Shown here: positions 15,747-27,138 of the stretch, piece after piece
How positions within the stretch are numbered: the stretch's first letter is position 1
How the letters are laid out: each line of letters opens with the position of its first letter
Assembly: GCF_013778455.1 (NCBI RefSeq)
Contig: NZ_JACEHE010000007.1
Coordinates: forward strand, 186,001-250,000
Reading direction: 5' to 3'
DNA: 64,000 nt
DNA from: Streptomyces himalayensis subsp. himalayensis
GTDB lineage: Bacteria > Actinomycetota > Actinomycetes > Streptomycetales > Streptomycetaceae
Position numbers and translations under genes: made by a program
The notes under the pieces: generated by a model
Databases searched by the model: none
What the model saw: the letters and a program-made list of their open reading frames with translations, nothing else
What the model was told of the DNA's origin: nothing

Positions 15747-16787
15747 GGCGGCGCCCTCCACGGCAGCCGTGCTCGCCCGTACGACGAGTTCGGTGGCCAG
15801 TTCCACGCGCAGTGAGTCGATCTCCTCGCCGTGCGCCAGCCGCAGGACGGTCCTCGCCGCCGACTTGCCCATGTCGGCGAGAGGCTGGCGCACCGTGGTG
15901 AGCGGCGGAGCGGACCAGCGCACCTCGGGGAGATCGTCGAAACCCACGACGCTCATGTCCTCGGGCACCCGAAGTCCGCGGCGGCGCAGCGCCTCGATCG
16001 CGCCCAGCGCCATCTGGTCGCTGGAGGCGAAGAGCGCGGTGGGCGGCTCGGCGAGGTCGAGCAACGCGTTGCAGCCGCTGAACCCGGACGCGTGGTGGAA
16101 GTCGCCCGGCACGACGTACTTCTCGTCGTACGGAAGACCCGCCGCCTCCAGCGCCGCCCGGTAGCCGTCCAGCCGGGCCCTGCTGCACAGCAGTCGGGGA
16201 GGCCCCGCGATCAGGCCGATCCGGCGGTGGCCGAGGGAGATCAGATGCTCGGTCGCCGCCATGCCGCCGGCCCAGTTGGTGGCGCCGACAGTCGGCACCT
16301 CGAAGGCCGGGGAACCGGCCGGGTCGACGACAACCAGCGGTACGCCGAGGCGGTGCAACTCCTCGTGGAGGCCCGGCTCCAGGACGGACGTGACCAGGAT
16401 GACCCCGTCCGAGGCGCGCGCCCGCAGGTTCTGCATCCACTGCCGGGCGGAGCCCGCGCGGTTGTGTATCGCCGACACCACGGTGCCGATGCCGGCCGCG
16501 TGCGCCACCTCCTCCACGCCGCGGATGATCTCCACGGCCCAGGGGCTGTCGATGTCGTTGAAGACAAGATCGAGGAGCGAGGCCCGCTCACCGGGGGCAT
16601 GGGGCCGCCGCCGGTATCCGTGCCGGCGCAACAGCTCCTCGACACGGGCGCGGGTCGCGGCGGACACATCGGAACGTCCGTTCACGACGCGGGACACGGT
16701 CGGTACCGAGACCCCCGCCTCCTGCGCGATGGCCGTGATCGTCACCTTGCGCTTCGGGGTATCGCCCGGCGCGTCCTCGGTTGCCAT
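15738..16787 (-). CDS. LacI-family transcriptional regulator
   Basis: 349-residue sugar-responsive repressor. The DNA-binding head is TITAIAQEAGVSVPTVSRVV followed by NGRSDVSAATRARVEELL (about residues 15-55). The periplasmic-binding-protein-like effector domain follows (LLDLVFNDIDSPWAVEII through PEDMSVVGFDDLPEVRW). Start ATG at 16787 has GAGGAG about 8 bases upstream. A 23-bp palindrome lies 24 bases upstream and is probably its own operator. No transport or hydrolase gene is adjacent, so the effector and distant targets cannot be named. Confidence 0.92.
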   Translation of the reverse strand: MATEDAPGDTPKRKVTITAIAQEAGVSVPTVSRVVNGRSDVSAATRARVEELLRRHGYRRRPHAPGERASLLDLVFNDIDSPWAVEIIRGVEEVAHAAGIGTVVSAIHNRAGSARQWMQNLRARASDGVILVTSVLEPGLHEELHRLGVPLVVVDPAGSPAFEVPTVGATNWAGGMAATEHLISLGHRRIGLIAGPPRLLCSRARLDGYRAALEAAGLPYDEKYVVPGDFHHASGFSGCNALLDLAEPPTALFASSDQMALGAIEALRRRGLRVPEDMSVVGFDDLPEVRWSAPPLTTVRQPLADMGKSAARTVLRLAHGEEIDSLRVELATELVVRASTAAVEGAAAL

Positions 16788-16810
16788 GGTCTGCTCCTCG
16801 TTCCTCGACA

Positions 16811-16833
16811 CTTTGCGGAAGTCTTCCGGAAAG
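16811..16833 (-). promoter_or_regulatory. Candidate LacI-type operator (autoregulation)
   Basis: Near-perfect palindrome CTTTGCGGAAG-t-CTTCCGGAAAG: arms CTTT, CGGAAG, CTTCCG and AAAG are symmetric and only the G/G pair between them breaks the symmetry. It lies 24 bases upstream of the LacI start codon. LacI-family proteins bind such central-CG or odd-centred dyads; binding here is inference. Confidence 0.6.
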
Positions 16834-17184
16834 TGGTGCTGACGGGAAGAGGCGACGGCGGTTGGTTCACCTACGACCGTGCCCGGCTGCCCGGGAGCCC
16901 CCAGCCGAGTCGTGGACGGCGTGCGAGTCGCGGACGCTCGCGGGCGCGAACCGCATGGCGGCCATGGACGGGGCGCCGAGCGCTGCAAGGGTATCGCGCC
17001 CGGTCAGCCCGGCCTACGTGCGGCCTTCGCTCCGCTCGCGGTGCTCAGGCCGGGCTTTCTCCGTGACTCCCCGCGGAGGTGAGGCTGCGGCGGGCGCGGA
17101 GGCGCCGGGCCCATGGGCAGGAGGCATGCATCCGCGCCGTGGACATGGGGCAGCGACGGCCCCCTGAAACAGATGAGGCTCTGT
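16834..17184. other. Non-coding gap
   Basis: About 350 bp between the LacI operator and a small gene. I see no supported gene. Stretches such as GCCCGGCCTACGTGCGGCCTTC resemble decayed coding DNA but cannot be assigned. Confidence 0.4.
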
Positions 17185-17478
17185 TCAGTCGAACCGGTCG
17201 CGGCCTGGGTGGCCCGGGTGGCCGACTTCGACGACCTGGGCCACCCAGCCGTACGGGAGTTCCCGTCCGTCGACCGTGATGGCCTCCACGTGATGTGTCG
17301 CGGGGTCGATGTCGGCTTGCAGGCCGTGGCCGACGTAGCGCGGGTAGCCGCTGGCGCCCGTGTCCCCGGTGGCCTCCACGACCGCGGTGCGTATCGGGGC
17401 GCCGTGTACGGGATGCCCCTCCTCGTCGGCGAGCTGGGGCTTGAGGGCGACGGTGTAGCGGGTCGGGGCTGGCCTCAT
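17185..17478 (-). CDS. Small acidic hypothetical protein
   Basis: 97 residues, MRPAPTRYTVALKPQLADEE then AVVEATGDTGASGYPRYVGH and HHVEAITVDGREL. It is predicted soluble, with beta-rich, alternating hydrophobic pattern. It vaguely resembles small Streptomyces families of the DUF6296 kind, which I cannot confirm. Start ATG at 17478. It is divergent from the FadH-like reductase gene across a gap carrying the TGCAAC palindrome. Function unknown. Confidence 0.55.
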   Translation of the reverse strand: MRPAPTRYTVALKPQLADEEGHPVHGAPIRTAVVEATGDTGASGYPRYVGHGLQADIDPATHHVEAITVDGRELPYGWVAQVVEVGHPGHPGRDRFD

Positions 17479-17548
17479 GTCACGACGCTAGGCCCGCCGG
17501 GCGCTGCCTGCCTCCCGAGGCGGGTGCGTCGGGCACCGGCAGTGGTTG

Positions 17549-19666
<2,118 letters not shown>

Positions 19667-19710
19667 CGGCGCGATCCTCGGCTGTCACACCCCGTCCCTA
19701 GGATGCCCCC

Positions 19711-20295
19711 ATGTCACTCCCGCACGCGATCCTCACCGCCCTGCTCGAGAAGCCGTCGTCCGGGCTTGAGCTGACCCGGCGGTTCGACATGTCCATCGGC
19801 TACTTCTGGTCGGCCACGCACCAGCAGATCTATCGCGAGCTGGGAAAACTCGAGCACGAGGGCTACATCCGCGCCCTGCCGTCGGCTCAGCCCACCCGGG
19901 GCCAGAAGAAGGAGTACGAGGTCCTGCCGGCGGGCCGCGCGGAACTGGCACGCTGGACGGCCGAGTCCCAGGACCCGAAGCCCATCCGCGATCCGCTTCT
20001 GCTGCGGCTGCGTGCCGCCGGAGTCGTCGGTGCGGAGGGGATCGACGCGGAACTTCGTCGCCATCTCGACCTGCACCAGCGACAGTTGAGCGAGTATCTC
20101 GAGATCGAGAAGCGTGACTTCCCGCCAGACCGGGACACGGTCGAGGACCGGCTGCGCCATGCCGTCCTGCGCGCCGGCATCGACCTTGAGACGTTCTGGA
20201 CGCGGTGGCTCAGCCGCACACTGGCAGAGCTGGAGCCGCCCACGGCGGCCGCAGCGGACGCTTCGACGCCGGCCGAAGGGAATGGCCCGAAGTAG
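19711..20295 (+). CDS. PadR-family transcriptional regulator
   Basis: 194 residues: winged-helix domain MSLPHAILTALLEKPSSGLE, RRFDMSIGYFWSATHQQIYR, ELGKLEHEGYIRA, then the coiled-coil dimerisation domain (about 95-175). The tail is low-complexity (PPTAAAADASTPAEG) and runs into a 24-bp tandem repeat that begins in the last codons. Located directly after the FadH-like gene on the same strand, it is probably its repressor. Confidence 0.9.
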   Translation: MSLPHAILTALLEKPSSGLELTRRFDMSIGYFWSATHQQIYRELGKLEHEGYIRALPSAQPTRGQKKEYEVLPAGRAELARWTAESQDPKPIRDPLLLRLRAAGVVGAEGIDAELRRHLDLHQRQLSEYLEIEKRDFPPDRDTVEDRLRHAVLRAGIDLETFWTRWLSRTLAELEPPTAAAADASTPAEGNGPK

Positions 20296-20351
20296 CCCGT
20301 AGCGGATGGCCCCAAGCGGCCCGCAGCGGATGGCCCGACGCCGCCCGCAGG
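20279..20351 (+). repeat. Tandem 24-bp repeat at the padR 3' end
   Basis: Three units (20279-20303, 20304-20327, 20328-20351) sharing GGATGGCCC and GCCCGCAGC. The first contains the padR stop codon. Another example here of repeat growth over a stop codon. Confidence 0.65.
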
Positions 20352-20402
20352 GGACACTTCGACGCGGACCACACCGTCCGCACCAGACGCCGGATGACCG
20401 TT

Positions 20403-20435
20403 GCCGTCCGCCCGAGGGGACACCGGGCGGACGGC
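20403..20435. terminator. Bidirectional terminator between padR and a secreted-protein gene
   Basis: GCCGTCCGCCCG-aggggacac-CGGGCGGACGGC, a perfect 12-bp stem with a 9-base loop, lying between convergent genes and 21 bases from the stop codon of the minus-strand gene. Confidence 0.75.
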
Positions 20436-20455
20436 GCGGGCGATCGTGGACCCGG

Positions 20456-20974
20456 TCAGGTCCTGTGATGCATGTTGCGCCGGCGGAGGTACCACGCTCC
20501 GCCGCCCAGGGCCGCGGCCACCAGGACCCCACCGCCGACCATCGTCAGGGTGCCGTAGTCCTTGATGCCGCCTCCGATGCCGCCCCTCACGCCGAGCGCC
20601 GGCGAGTTCGTCGTCGGCAGGGTGGGCGTCGTGGTGACGGTGACGGGCTGGCTGCCCACGTTCCGGCCGTCGTTGCAGTTCACGATCACGGTGTACGCGC
20701 CTGGGCTGACGTTCGACCAGGCGGCCGTCTGATTGGTGGCGCCCACCGCCAGCGCCGCCTGCCTGCCCTGGGTGAAGGTGGTCAGGCCGCTCGACAGGAG
20801 TGAGGCGTTGCCGCCGCCTGGGCAGGCGGCGGTGTTCACCGAGACGGTGGACCCGGTGCTGGTCACGGTGATCCCGTTGTCCGCGACGGCCGACGGAGCG
20901 GCCACCGTCAGAGGAAGCGCGGCGGCGGCTGCGATCAGGCCGGAGCGGACGAATATCTGAGTGTTGGTACGCAT
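20456..20974 (-). CDS. Exported protein with C-terminal membrane anchor
   Basis: 172 residues. A signal peptide is seen at 1-32 (SGLIAAAAALPLTVAAPSAVADN). A Thr/Ser-rich extracellular part follows with two Cys (TAACPGG, VNCNDGR) that may form a disulfide. A Pro/Thr linker TTTPTLPTTNSPALG leads to a C-terminal membrane helix (LTMVGGGVLVAAALGGGAWYL) and RRRNMHHRT. There is no LPXTG motif, although the tail order resembles sortase substrates. Start ATG at 20974 follows GAGGGCAGAG. Function unknown; a cell-surface protein. Confidence 0.75.
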   Translation of the reverse strand: MRTNTQIFVRSGLIAAAAALPLTVAAPSAVADNGITVTSTGSTVSVNTAACPGGGNASLLSSGLTTFTQGRQAALAVGATNQTAAWSNVSPGAYTVIVNCNDGRNVGSQPVTVTTTPTLPTTNSPALGVRGGIGGGIKDYGTLTMVGGGVLVAAALGGGAWYLRRRNMHHRT

Positions 20975-21188
20975 GTCTCTGCCCTCCGGCGGCACGGTTG
21001 GCGGTACATCCCATGCGCCGCCGAGGATTGGGAACGCCCGTGCTGCCTGACGTCGAGTCAAGAGCTCATGGGCCCCGGCCGCATGCGGACTGCATCCGGG
21101 CAGGTGAAGCGTCCTTCGTACGGCTGCCCGCCGGAAGGGGAGCCGGCGGTTCGGCGCTCCCCGGCCGACGCCCGGCAGGAGCGCCGCC

Positions 21189-21257
21189 CGCGGGGCTGTC
21201 CGTCCGCCCCCGTCGTCACCGTTCGCGGGGCTGTCCGTCCGCCCCCGTCGTCACCGT
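21189..21257. repeat. 34-bp perfect direct repeat spanning a gene end
   Basis: Identical copies at 21189-21222 and 21224-21257 beginning CGCGGGGCTGTCCGTCCGCC, one base apart. The second encodes the last residues of the fibronectin protein; the first contains its stop codon and downstream DNA. A recent short tandem duplication. Confidence 0.85.
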
Positions 21258-22214
21258 CCGCTCAGCGGAGAAGCCGCCCCACGTGCCGTCGGGGAGCCTG
21301 GCCCGGATGCGTACGCGATAGCTCACGCCGCTCTCGCGCGTCACGAAGAAGCTGTGCTCGGCCTTGTCCTGCGGTGCCGCGCCACCCCAGACGAGGGTGG
21401 TGGCGAGCCGTCCGTCGAGATGGATCCGGTACTCCGTCACCGCACCGCCCGTACGCGGCGGCGTCCAGGACAGGTCGATGTAGTACGCACCGTCCTCGCG
21501 GTGCGTCGTCGCGCGGAAGCCGGTGGGCGCCGTGCCGCGCCCGTCGTCACCGCCCGCCGCGGTGGTGAGCCGGACGGTGCGACTCGCGGGGGACGTGTTG
21601 TCCGCCGCGTCCCGCGCCCGAACGGTGAACGCGTACGTCGTGCCGGGACGCAGCCCGGTGATCAGCGCCGACATCTCGCCGCCACGGGTGCTGTGGATCT
21701 TCGAGGTGCCCTGGTAGATGTCGTACGACGCCACGCCCCGGTCGTCCGTCGCGCGGCTCCAGTACAGCGAGACGGCCCGGCCTCCGGCGACCTGCCCGCG
21801 CACCTGCCGCGGACGGGTCGGCGGCTCGCGGTCCTCCTCGACGGCGGCCGGCGTGGTGACGGGCACCTTCTTGCTGAGCGGCCCGGTGTTCCCGTCGGCG
21901 TCCCGGGCCCGGACGGCGAACGCATAGCCGACCGAGGGCTTCAGCCCGGTGATGTCCACCATGTGCTGCTCACCCGGTACCTCCTTGACCTTGGTGGTGC
22001 CGCGATACACCTCGTAGGCGATGACGCCGGAGTCGTCGTTCGCCTGGTTCCACATGACGTGGACCGAGGTGGCGCTGCCCGCCTGTGCGGTGACACCCGT
22101 CGGAGCCGAAGGGGGCCGGCCGCCCCGAGCAGGCCCGCCGCAGGAGACCGTCGTCATGAGGGCGGCAGTGCAGGCGGCTGCGGTCAGCAGAGCAGGCCCG
22201 GGAGTGCGTCGCAC
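21216..22214 (-). CDS. Lipoprotein with three fibronectin type III domains
   Basis: 332 residues. A lipoprotein signal ends in MTTVSCGG, with the Cys at about residue 25. Three FnIII repeats follow at about 36-118, 128-215 and 225-320; the first two share a strongly similar pattern (VIAYEVYRGTTKVKEV / VASYDIYQGTSKIHST, then YAFAVRARDADGN / YAFTVRARDAADN). The GTG at 22214 is preceded by GGGGAAGG. The last codons are duplicated in a 34-bp repeat. FnIII modules usually link or present extracellular partners; no catalytic domain is present. Role unknown. Confidence 0.8.
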   Translation of the reverse strand: MRRTPGPALLTAAACTAALMTTVSCGGPARGGRPPSAPTGVTAQAGSATSVHVMWNQANDDSGVIAYEVYRGTTKVKEVPGEQHMVDITGLKPSVGYAFAVRARDADGNTGPLSKKVPVTTPAAVEEDREPPTRPRQVRGQVAGGRAVSLYWSRATDDRGVASYDIYQGTSKIHSTRGGEMSALITGLRPGTTYAFTVRARDAADNTSPASRTVRLTTAAGGDDGRGTAPTGFRATTHREDGAYYIDLSWTPPRTGGAVTEYRIHLDGRLATTLVWGGAAPQDKAEHSFFVTRESGVSYRVRIRARLPDGTWGGFSAERTVTTGADGQPRER

Positions 22215-22289
22215 GGTGAAGCCTTCCCCTCGAGGGCATTGGTCCAGACCTGTATGCCATGAGTGACGGGAACACATCAAGAGTGCAGG

Positions 22290-22341
22290 CTCATTGAGAG
22301 CGGCTCTCTGAGAGTTCTGAGAACGGCTCTCTTGAGAGAGG
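22290..22341. repeat. GAGAG-rich direct and inverted repeats after dhaM
   Basis: GAGAGC-g-GCTCTC (22296-22308) is palindromic, and on the minus strand two similar 21-23 bp units (AGAGAGCCGTTCTCAG and AGAGAGCCGCTCTCA) follow each other. They lie between the dhaM stop and the lipoprotein gene, so they may be a terminator or part of the lipoprotein promoter. Confidence 0.5.
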
Positions 22342-22809
22342 TCACACCTTCCGGTACGTGTACGCCTCCACGGCCGCCGCCTCCACCGCATCGAGGTCCG
22401 CGCCCGCGGACGCCGTGACGACCGCCGCCACGGCGCCCTCGACGAACGGTGCGTCCACGAGACGGGCGCCGTCGGGCAGTTCGTCGCCCTCGGCGAGCAG
22501 GGCCTTCACAGTCAGTACCGCGCTGCCCAGGTCGGCCAGCAACGCCACGCCGGCGCCCCGGTCGACGCCGGCGGCCGCCGCGGCGATCAGCTCCGAGCTC
22601 GTACCAAGGCCGCCGTCCTCGGTGCCGCCCGCGGCCGCCACAGGAGCGGTCGCGCCGCCGCCGGCGAGCCCGGCCGCCAGCTCGGCGACGGAGGCCGCGA
22701 CCGCGGCGCTGTGCGATACCAGCACGACGCCCACGAGCTTGTGCTGACCGCCGGCATCACCCTGGCCGCCGTCGGCGGGCCCACTGCCGCTCACCGTGCC
22801 CTCAGTCAC
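22342..22809 (-). CDS. dhaM: Dihydroxyacetone kinase phosphotransferase subunit DhaM
   Basis: 155-residue EIIA-Man-like protein that passes phosphate from the PTS (HPr) to ADP bound on DhaL. KLVGVVLVSHSAAVAASVAE holds the phospho-accepting His33. A Gly-rich N-terminal extension of about 20 residues is unusual. The start is chosen at the GTG 22809, which has AGGAG six bases upstream; an earlier in-frame GTG overlaps the dhaL stop codon (GTGAGTGA) and is an alternative. Last gene of dhaKLM. Confidence 0.88.
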   Translation of the reverse strand: MTEGTVSGSGPADGGQGDAGGQHKLVGVVLVSHSAAVAASVAELAAGLAGGGATAPVAAAGGTEDGGLGTSSELIAAAAAGVDRGAGVALLADLGSAVLTVKALLAEGDELPDGARLVDAPFVEGAVAAVVTASAGADLDAVEAAAVEAYTYRKV

Positions 22810-22819
22810 CGGAGTCTCC

Positions 22820-23419
22820 TCACTCACCCGCCGCCTCCGCGAGCGTCGCGAACAGCAGAGCCGACGACGTGGCTCCGGGATCCTGGTGCCCGATGCTGCG
22901 CTCGCCCAGATAGCTCGCCCGGCCCTTGCGGGCAAGTAGCGGCGTCGTCGCGACCGCACCCTTCTCGGCGGCGTCGCGTGCCGCGGCGAAGGACTCGGCC
23001 AGCGCGTCGACCGCCGGGAACAGCGCGTCCAGCATGGTCTTGTCGCCGGGCGCGGCCCCGCCCAGCGTGGCCACGGCCTCCACTCCCGTACGCAGCGCGG
23101 CGGCCAGCTCCGCCGCGCTGACCTCGGCCGCGTCGCCGAGCGCCTTGCCCGTACGGCGGAGCAGCGTGCCGTAGAGCGGCCCGGAAGCGCCGCCGACCGT
23201 GGAGATCAACTGCCGTCCCGAGAGCGTGAGCACGGCACCCGGAGTGTCCGGGGCCTCTTTCTCCAGGGTCGCGACCACCGCCCTGAACCCGCGCTGCATG
23301 TTGGTGCCGTGGTCGGCGTCGCCGATCGGCGAGTCCAGCGCGGTGAGCCGATCCGCCTCCCGGTCGACGGCTACGGCGGCCGCCGTCATCCAGCGGCGGA
23401 AGAAGTCGGCGTCGAGCAC
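22820..23419 (-). CDS. dhaL: Dihydroxyacetone kinase, ADP-binding subunit DhaL
   Basis: 199 residues. GDADHGTNMQRGF has the Asp residues that bind Mg-ADP, and GGASGPLYGTLLRR and GDKTMLDAL are family signatures. It works with DhaK and DhaM to phosphorylate dihydroxyacetone in the cytoplasm. Start ATG at 23419 with AAGGAG upstream. 58 bp downstream of dhaK. Confidence 0.93.
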   Translation of the reverse strand: MLDADFFRRWMTAAAVAVDREADRLTALDSPIGDADHGTNMQRGFRAVVATLEKEAPDTPGAVLTLSGRQLISTVGGASGPLYGTLLRRTGKALGDAAEVSAAELAAALRTGVEAVATLGGAAPGDKTMLDALFPAVDALAESFAAARDAAEKGAVATTPLLARKGRASYLGERSIGHQDPGATSSALLFATLAEAAGE

Positions 23420-23477
23420 AGAATCTCCTTGGGTGGTCGATACGTTGACGCGTGCGAGCGGCTCCTCGGACGACCCC

Positions 23478-24470
23478 TCAGATGCCCCAGCGCAGCCCGG
23501 GCGTACGGACGGGGGCGTCCCACAACCGCAGCATCTCCTCGTCGATCTGACATAGCGTCACGGACGCTCCCGCCATGTCCAGAGAGGTGACGTAGTTGCC
23601 CACCAGTGTGCGGGCCACGGCCACGTTCCGCTCGGCCAGCACCCGGTGCACCTCGGCGTTGAAGCCGTACAGCTCCAGCAGCGGGGTCGCGCCCATGCCG
23701 TTGACGAGGAGCAGGACCGGATTCTTCGGCGGCATGTCCTGCAGGATCGCGTCCACCGCGAAGTCGGCGATCTCCCGCGATGTCATCATGGCGCGCCGCT
23801 CACGGCCGGGCTCGCCGTGGATGCCGATGCCGAGCTCGAGCTCTCCCGTGGGCAGGTCGAAGGTGGGGCTGCCCTTGGCGGGTGTGGTGCAGGCGCTCAA
23901 CGCGACGCCGAAGCTGCGCGCGCTCTCGTTGACCTGGCGGGCGATCGACTGGACCCGCTCCAGCGGCTGGCCCTCCTCGGCCGCCGCGCCCGCGATCTTC
24001 TCGACGAACAGGGTTGCGCCCGTGCCGCGGCGTCCCGCCGTGTACAGGCTGTCGGTGACCGCCACGTCATCGTTGACCAGCACCTTCGCGACCTGAATGC
24101 CCTCGTCCTCGGCGAGCTCGGCCGCCATCTCGAAGTTCAGCACGTCACCGGTGTAGTTCTTCACGATGAACAGCACGCCCGCGCCGCTGTCCACCGCGGC
24201 CGCGGCCCGCACCATCTGATCGGGTACGGGCGAGGTGAACACCTCGCCGGGACAGGCGGCCGACAGCATGCCGAGTCCCACGAACCCGCCGTGCAGCGGC
24301 TCGTGCCCCGACCCGCCGCCGGAGACCAGGCCGACCTTCCCCTCCACCGGCGCGTCCCGCCGTACGATCACGCGGTTCTCGACGTCGACCGTCAGCTCGG
24401 GGTGCGCGACCGCCAGACCCCGCAGCGCGTCCGCGACCACCGTCTCGGCCACGTTGATCAGCATCTTCAT
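23478..24470 (-). CDS. dhaK: Dihydroxyacetone kinase, substrate-binding subunit DhaK
   Basis: 330 residues. GLVSGGGSGHEPLHGGFVG and FIVKNYTGDVLNF are DhaK signatures; the His that binds dihydroxyacetone covalently is in GIGIHGEPGRE. Start ATG at 24470 has GGAGGT 4 bases upstream. First gene of the dhaKLM operon, which links glycerol/dihydroxyacetone use to the PTS. No DhaR/DhaS regulator is nearby. Confidence 0.95.
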   Translation of the reverse strand: MKMLINVAETVVADALRGLAVAHPELTVDVENRVIVRRDAPVEGKVGLVSGGGSGHEPLHGGFVGLGMLSAACPGEVFTSPVPDQMVRAAAAVDSGAGVLFIVKNYTGDVLNFEMAAELAEDEGIQVAKVLVNDDVAVTDSLYTAGRRGTGATLFVEKIAGAAAEEGQPLERVQSIARQVNESARSFGVALSACTTPAKGSPTFDLPTGELELGIGIHGEPGRERRAMMTSREIADFAVDAILQDMPPKNPVLLLVNGMGATPLLELYGFNAEVHRVLAERNVAVARTLVGNYVTSLDMAGASVTLCQIDEEMLRLWDAPVRTPGLRWGI

Positions 24471-24506
24471 CGGTACCTCCTACAGACATTAGCAGCAGTG
24501 GCTGTC

Positions 24507-24524
24507 ACCTGGGTTTTCCCAGGT
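24507..24524. other. Hairpin upstream of dhaK
   Basis: ACCTGGG-tttt-CCCAGGT, a perfect 7-bp stem with a 4-base loop, 37 bp upstream of the dhaK start. It may be part of the dha promoter/leader, or a recombination core at the edge of the decayed element to its right. Confidence 0.4.
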
Positions 24525-25080
24525 CAGAGCTGGTATGGAGAGTTGTTGATGTTGGCGCTTCATGGCGGCCTGGCGCGGCTCCTGGCGGTACTGATGCTGA
24601 CCTGTTGCTGACTTTCCTGACGTCCTGTCAGGCATCGGTCGGCGGCTCTTGGCGTGGACTGAAGATCTTCCCGGTGCATCCAGTATCAGCCGAATGCCAA
24701 CGTGAGTCACGGATTCGGTCGCGACGGATGGATGTCGCGCCTCGGCATGGCAACGCGCTGCAAAACGGCGCGCTGGGGGAAATGGTTGAGTCAGTGTCTC
24801 TGGTGTCTACGGAGACTCTGGTCGGCCTGATGTTCGTCGGTTATGGGCTTCAGCATCATTCGCCAGTGCTAGTACACCTGGCTCCGCCAGTACGAGCCGA
24901 AGAACTCGACGGATGGGGAGACTGCTCCTCCAGGAAACGGCCGGTCAGCCATGCCGTTTTCTGCTCATGCCGTTCGCCTCCTGCGGCGTACCGTCGTCCG
25001 GATCGAGGTACCTGCGGTAGGCCAGCCATCACAGCCTGATTCAGTGCAATCTGCCTACGGCCAGCGAGATCAGCCAATAA
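24525..25080. other. Unassigned lower-GC gap beside a mobile-element remnant
   Basis: About 555 bp with weaker GC bias than its neighbours and no reading frame I can relate to a family on either strand. It adjoins the integrase remnant and is probably eroded mobile DNA. Confidence 0.4.
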
Positions 25081-26073
<993 letters not shown>

Positions 26074-26109
26074 TGGCCGTGCATTGCGACATGCCCTCTG
26101 AGCAGCTCG

Positions 26110-27138
26110 TCAGAGCCAGCCCTTGACCTTCTCCACGAGGCGGGCGGGGTCGGGATCGACCACCCGGACGTTCAATTGGGTGACACCGGCGGCGCGGAAC
26201 GCCTCGATGCGCTCGCGTACGTAACTTTCTGGGCCGCACAACGACACAAGTTCGGTCAGCTCGTCGGGAACAGCCGCCTCCGCCTCCCTCTTCTTCCCGG
26301 ACAGGTAGAGGTCCTGGATCTTCTCGGCGGCTTCGTCGTAACCGTACGCGCGGGCCAGGTCGTTGTAGAAGTTCTTGCCCTTGGCGCCCATGCCGCCGAG
26401 GTAGAGGGCGATCATGGGGCGGAGCAGGTCGCGGGCGGCTGCCGCGTCCTCGCTGACGGCGAGGAGACTGCCCGCGACCATCTGGAGGTTCCCGCGTTCC
26501 GCGGGCCGACGTGCCTGTCCCTCGGTGAGTGCGCTTCCCCAGATCTGTCCGGCCTTCTCGGGGATGAAGAGGTGCGGCAGCCAGCCGTCGGCGATCTCCG
26601 CGGTCATGCGGACGTTGGCCGGACCGAGGGCTGCGATGTGGATCGGTATCTCGCTGCGCACCGGGTGGTTGAGGAACTTCAGGGGTTTGCCGAGCTTGCC
26701 GCCCTTCTCGGGCGGCAGGGGCATGTCGACGATGCCGTGGTGGTCGATCACCTCGCGTCGCCAGATCCGGCGGCACTGCTCGACGGTCTCGCGGGTGCGG
26801 CCGAGCGGCTTGTCGTACGGCCGGCCGTGCCAGCCCTCGACGACCTGCGGGCCGGACGCGCCGAGCCCGAGCAGGACACGGCCCCCGGACAGCGCGTCGA
26901 GTCCGGCGGCGGTCTGGGCGATCAGCGCAGGCGTGCGCGAGTACACGTTGATGATGTACGAGCCGATCTTCACGCGCTCGGTGCGGGCGGCGAGGTAGCC
27001 CATGGTGGTCGGCGAGTCGAAGCCGTATGCCTCGGCCACCCAGACGGCGTCGAGTCCGGCCTTCTCCAGCCGCACGATCTCCTCGACGGCCTTGCGGGGG
27101 TCATTCTCGGCGTACTCAAGGGTGGTGGCCAGTTCCAT
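26110..27138 (-). CDS. LLM-class F420-dependent oxidoreductase
   Basis: 342-residue luciferase-like TIM-barrel protein. LEYAENDPRKAVEEIVRLEK, DAVWVAEAYGFDSPTTMGYL, SYIINVYSRTPALIAQTAAG, GGRVLLGLGASGPQVVEGWH and IPIHIAALGPANVRMTAEIA are typical of the F420-dependent (methylene-H4MPT reductase-like) branch. It would transfer a hydride between F420 and an organic substrate; the substrate is unknown. Start ATG at 27138. Stands alone between the integrase remnant and a long non-coding gap. Confidence 0.88.
   Translation of the reverse strand: MELATTLEYAENDPRKAVEEIVRLEKAGLDAVWVAEAYGFDSPTTMGYLAARTERVKIGSYIINVYSRTPALIAQTAAGLDALSGGRVLLGLGASGPQVVEGWHGRPYDKPLGRTRETVEQCRRIWRREVIDHHGIVDMPLPPEKGGKLGKPLKFLNHPVRSEIPIHIAALGPANVRMTAEIADGWLPHLFIPEKAGQIWGSALTEGQARRPAERGNLQMVAGSLLAVSEDAAAARDLLRPMIALYLGGMGAKGKNFYNDLARAYGYDEAAEKIQDLYLSGKKREAEAAVPDELTELVSLCGPESYVRERIEAFRAAGVTQLNVRVVDPDPARLVEKVKGWL

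Noticed and set aside
24507..24524. tRNA or attachment-site stem
   Set aside because: Only one stem is present, no cloverleaf or anticodon arm can be drawn, and no second copy is seen across the remnant.
24605..25039. Open frame in the gap right of dhaK
   Set aside because: No ribosome binding site, no recognisable product and no coding-like third-position bias.
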